Source: Acidobacteriota bacterium | GTDB lineage: Bacteria > Acidobacteriota > Terriglobia > Terriglobales > Acidobacteriaceae | Direction: 5' to 3' | Assembly: GCA_003225055.1 (NCBI GenBank) | Contig: QIAU01000125.1 | Location: 49,742 to 113,741 of the forward strand | Length of the DNA: 64,000 bases | Part shown: positions 61,510 through 64,000 of the stretch, piece by piece | Layout of the letters: each line of letters begins with the position of its first letter | Numbering within the stretch: the stretch's first letter is position 1 | The notes under the pieces: generated by a model | Told to the model about the DNA's origin: nothing | The model's input: only the letters and a program-made list of their open reading frames with translations | The model's database searches: none | Position numbers and translations under genes: made by a program

Positions 61510-64000
61510 CTAGGAGAGCGCGGGATCCCGTGTCTGCGGATTCACGCCTAAATCAGCGAAGGCTTTCAGAACCGCTCTCCTGTCGAACTTACCGTCGCGA
61601 GCCAGACGCGATAACGCCGCGCACACGATGGACTCGGCATTCACTTCAAAGAAGCGCCGCAGGTATTCGCGATTGTCGCTGCGGCCAAAGCCATCCGTAC
61701 CCAGGGTCAGCATGCGGCCGGGCAGCCATGGCGCCACTTGGTCGGGAACGATCTTCATGTAATCGGTAGCCGCAATGATTGGACCCGGCACGTTTTCCAG
61801 GACCGTCTGCAGGTAAGGCCGCTTCGCCGGTTGATCGGGATGCAGGCGGTTCCAGCGCTCCGTTTCCAAAGCTTCGCGGCGCAATTCGCTGTAGCTTGTC
61901 ACACTCCAAACTGCGGCCGGCACGCCGTACCGCTCCGCCAGAATTTCCTGCGCACGCACGGCCTCATTCAGAATGGGCCCGCTTCCGAACAGTTGCACCT
62001 GCTCTGGTCCCTTGCTTGCAGCGCGGAAGCGGTAGATGCCTTTCAAAATTCCCTCCTGCACGCCTTCCGGCATCGGCGGCATCTCATAGTTCTCGTTGTA
62101 GAGGGTCACATAGTAGAACCGATCTTCGCCGAGCTGGTACATGCGACGAATGCCATCCTCGACGACGACGGCGATCTCGTAGGCGAAGGCGGGATCGTAT
62201 GCCGTGCAGGTCGGGACTGTGCTGGCCAGCACGTGGCTATGGCCGTCCTGGTGTTGCAATCCTTCGCCAGCCAGAGTGGTGCGTCCGGCGGTGGCCCCCA
62301 GCAGGAATCCTTTGCCGCGAGCGTCGGCAAAGGCCCAGATCAGGTCCTGTACCCGCTGGAAACCGAACATCGAGTAGAAGGTGTAGAAGGGAATCATCTC
62401 CACGCCGAAGTTCGAGTAGGCCGTTCCCGCTGCGGTGAACGAAGCGGTTGCGCCCGCCTCGGTGATGCCTTCTTCCAGAATCTGGCCGTCCTTCTGCTCC
62501 TTGTAGTAGAGGAACATGTCGGAGTCGTGCGGCTTGTAAAGCTGTCCCTTGGCGGCGTAAATGCCGAATTGGCGGAACAGCGACTCCATGCCAAAGGTGC
62601 GTGCCTCATCGGGAATAATCGGTACGATGTGCCGGCCAATCTGCGGGTGCTTCATCAGCATGGTGAGCAGCCGGACAAAGGCCATCGTGCTCGACGGATG
62701 CGGTGCCTTGGAGCCCTCGAAGAACGGCTTGAAGAACTCGCTCTCCGGAAGGGAGATGCGGCTCACATGCGGCCGCCGCTGCGGCATATATCCGCCTAAT
62801 TCCTGCCGTCGCTGGTGCAAGTACTGCATCTCCGGACTATCGTCGGGCGGACGATAGAACTTCAGTCCCCTGGCAACGTCGTCCGGTAGGTGAATGTCAA
62901 AGTACTCCCGGAAAAGTTCGACCGCGCCTTCATTCAGCTGTTTCTGCTGATGGGTTGGGTTTCGCGATTGAATGTCGGGCACACCGTAGCCCTTGATGGT
63001 CTTGGCGAGAATCACCGTAGGCCGGCCTGTGTGTTCCACTGCCCGCCGATAGGCGTTATAAACCTTCACCGGATCGTGGCCCCCGCGCCGCAAGCCCCAG
63101 ATCTCTTCGTCGCTCATGTGGGCGACGAGTTGGAGGGTTTCGGGATACTTACCGAAAAACTCGCTGCGCACGAAAGCGCCGCTCTTGGCCTTGTACGACT
63201 GATACTCGCCGTCGACGCATTCTCCCATCAACTTGACGAGCCTGCCGCTCTTGTCGCGTTCCAGCAGCGGGTCCCAGTTGGAACCCCAAAGCACTTTGAT
63301 GACATTCCAGCCGTAGCCATCGAAAGCGGCTTCCAGTTCCTGAATGATGCTGCCATTGCCGCGCACCGGGCCGTCAAGCCGCTGCAAGTTGCAGTTAACG
63401 ACGAAGATCAGGTTGTCGAGTTCTTCGCGCGCCGCCAGATTGATCGAGCCCATTGATTCGGGCTCGTCCATTTCGCCATCGCCCAGAAACGCCCAAATCT
63501 TGCGCCCGGTGGTCGGGATCAGACTGCGATTCTCCAGGTAGCGCATGAAACGTGCGGTGTAGATCGCCGTGATGGGTGAAAGCCCCATTGAAACCGAGGG
63601 ATGGGTCCAGAAGTTTGGCATCAGCCAGGGATGCGGATAGGACGACAGCCCGGGGTGGTCGCGCAGTTCATGGCGAAAGTTCAACAAGTGTTCTTCCGTT
63701 AGGCGCCCTTCCAGGAAGGCGCGGGCATAGATGCCTGGTGCGGAGTGGCCCTGGAAGAAGACGATGTCGCCGGGTTGCTCGCCATAGCTGGCATGAAGGA
63801 AATGGTTGAAAGCGACTTCGATCAGGGTAGCGATTGAAGCATAGCTGGCGATGTGGCCTCCGATGCCGTGGTCCAGCTGGTTCTGCCGGCTGACCATCGC
63901 CAGAGCGTTCCAGCGAGTCAGGCTCTTGATCCTGCGCTCCAGAGTACGGTCGCCGGGGAAGGGAACCTCCTCGGATTTCGGAATCGTATTAACGTAGGGC
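61510..64000 (-). CDS. aceE: Pyruvate dehydrogenase E1 component, homodimeric (partial)
   Basis: Thiamine-diphosphate enzyme that decarboxylates pyruvate in the pyruvate dehydrogenase complex. 830 codons are visible; the N-terminus (about 55 residues) lies beyond the right edge, since PYVNTIPKSEEVPFPGDR reads through to it. The ThDP motif GDGEMDEPES, PGIYARAFLEGRL, GLSSYPHPWLMPNFW and the C-terminal FGRSDNREYLRRFFEVN are typical of the AceE type, as opposed to the alpha2beta2 type. No aceF or lpd gene is visible downstream. Confidence 0.95.
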   Translation of the reverse strand, partial: PYVNTIPKSEEVPFPGDRTLERRIKSLTRWNALAMVSRQNQLDHGIGGHIASYASIATLIEVAFNHFLHASYGEQPGDIVFFQGHSAPGIYARAFLEGRLTEEHLLNFRHELRDHPGLSSYPHPWLMPNFWTHPSVSMGLSPITAIYTARFMRYLENRSLIPTTGRKIWAFLGDGEMDEPESMGSINLAAREELDNLIFVVNCNLQRLDGPVRGNGSIIQELEAAFDGYGWNVIKVLWGSNWDPLLERDKSGRLVKLMGECVDGEYQSYKAKSGAFVRSEFFGKYPETLQLVAHMSDEEIWGLRRGGHDPVKVYNAYRRAVEHTGRPTVILAKTIKGYGVPDIQSRNPTHQQKQLNEGAVELFREYFDIHLPDDVARGLKFYRPPDDSPEMQYLHQRRQELGGYMPQRRPHVSRISLPESEFFKPFFEGSKAPHPSSTMAFVRLLTMLMKHPQIGRHIVPIIPDEARTFGMESLFRQFGIYAAKGQLYKPHDSDMFLYYKEQKDGQILEEGITEAGATASFTAAGTAYSNFGVEMIPFYTFYSMFGFQRVQDLIWAFADARGKGFLLGATAGRTTLAGEGLQHQDGHSHVLASTVPTCTAYDPAFAYEIAVVVEDGIRRMYQLGEDRFYYVTLYNENYEMPPMPEGVQEGILKGIYRFRAASKGPEQVQLFGSGPILNEAVRAQEILAERYGVPAAVWSVTSYSELRREALETERWNRLHPDQPAKRPYLQTVLENVPGPIIAATDYMKIVPDQVAPWLPGRMLTLGTDGFGRSDNREYLRRFFEVNAESIVCAALSRLARDGKFDRRAVLKAFADLGVNPQTRDPALS

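Overview
The window most likely comes from the Acidobacteriota, near the Koribacter/Terriglobales group. This is an inference from gene content. It has three secreted proteins of the acidobacterial 'VWFA-related' type, several CRTAC1/ASPIC-UnbV beta-propeller proteins, Tat-exported Gfo/Idh/MocA and sugar-isomerase proteins, many small secreted proteins of unknown function, and a moderately high GC content (judged by eye). Most genes are chromosomal housekeeping or cell-envelope genes; no prophage, CRISPR array, rRNA or intact insertion sequence is visible.

Layout. Positions 1-6.7 kb hold the VWFA proteins with a DUF3052 gene, an RluD-type pseudouridine synthase, lgt, a structured intergenic segment that may be 6S RNA, zapA and a small coiled-coil gene. 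Positions 6.8-12.8 kb hold two small mirror-image ORFs and a large two-gene 2-hydroxyacyl-CoA-dehydratase-type module (double activase plus HgdB-like subunit). Positions 13-24.6 kb hold Tat-exported sugar oxidoreductase and isomerase genes, a collagen-linker lipoprotein phosphoesterase behind a structured leader, a GT39 glycosyltransferase, a VOC-SpoIIE phosphatase fusion, a phospholipase C-like protein, a STAS protein, a 1-Cys peroxiredoxin and an aldo/keto reductase. Positions 24.8-30.7 kb hold a run of small or repetitive secreted proteins, including a tandem-repeat protein and a mucin-like Ser/Thr/Pro protein. Positions 30.9-37 kb hold an RsuA/RluB synthase, a rhodanese, a PAP2 phosphatase, a receiver-PilZ protein and an amidase, mixed with decayed genes (a mobile mystery protein A/B pair and a frameshifted Crp/Fnr regulator).

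Positions 37.1-45.4 kb are the most striking block: a membrane-anchored five-heme cytochrome c with TPRs, overlapping by one base a CRTAC1 propeller protein, followed by a 1152-residue TPR-CRTAC1 protein with an unassigned C-terminal region. Positions 45.5-64 kb hold an APC permease, a GH2 exo-glucosaminidase-like enzyme, a PpiD/SurA-type chaperone, malQ, a hemerythrin, a 3-hydroxyacyl-CoA dehydrogenase with a coupled small ORF, a MidA-type methyltransferase, a decayed YefM/YoeB-type toxin-antitoxin locus, two ABC permeases without an ATPase, a DUF2911 protein and most of aceE.

Two themes recur. First, short palindromic (REP-like) repeats sit in intergenic DNA and also inside coding sequence. 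Second, at least four loci are decayed: mobile mystery A/B, Crp/Fnr, YefM/YoeB and a duplicated sugar-isomerase fragment. Frames, motifs and spacings were read directly; family names come from recognised motifs without any database search.
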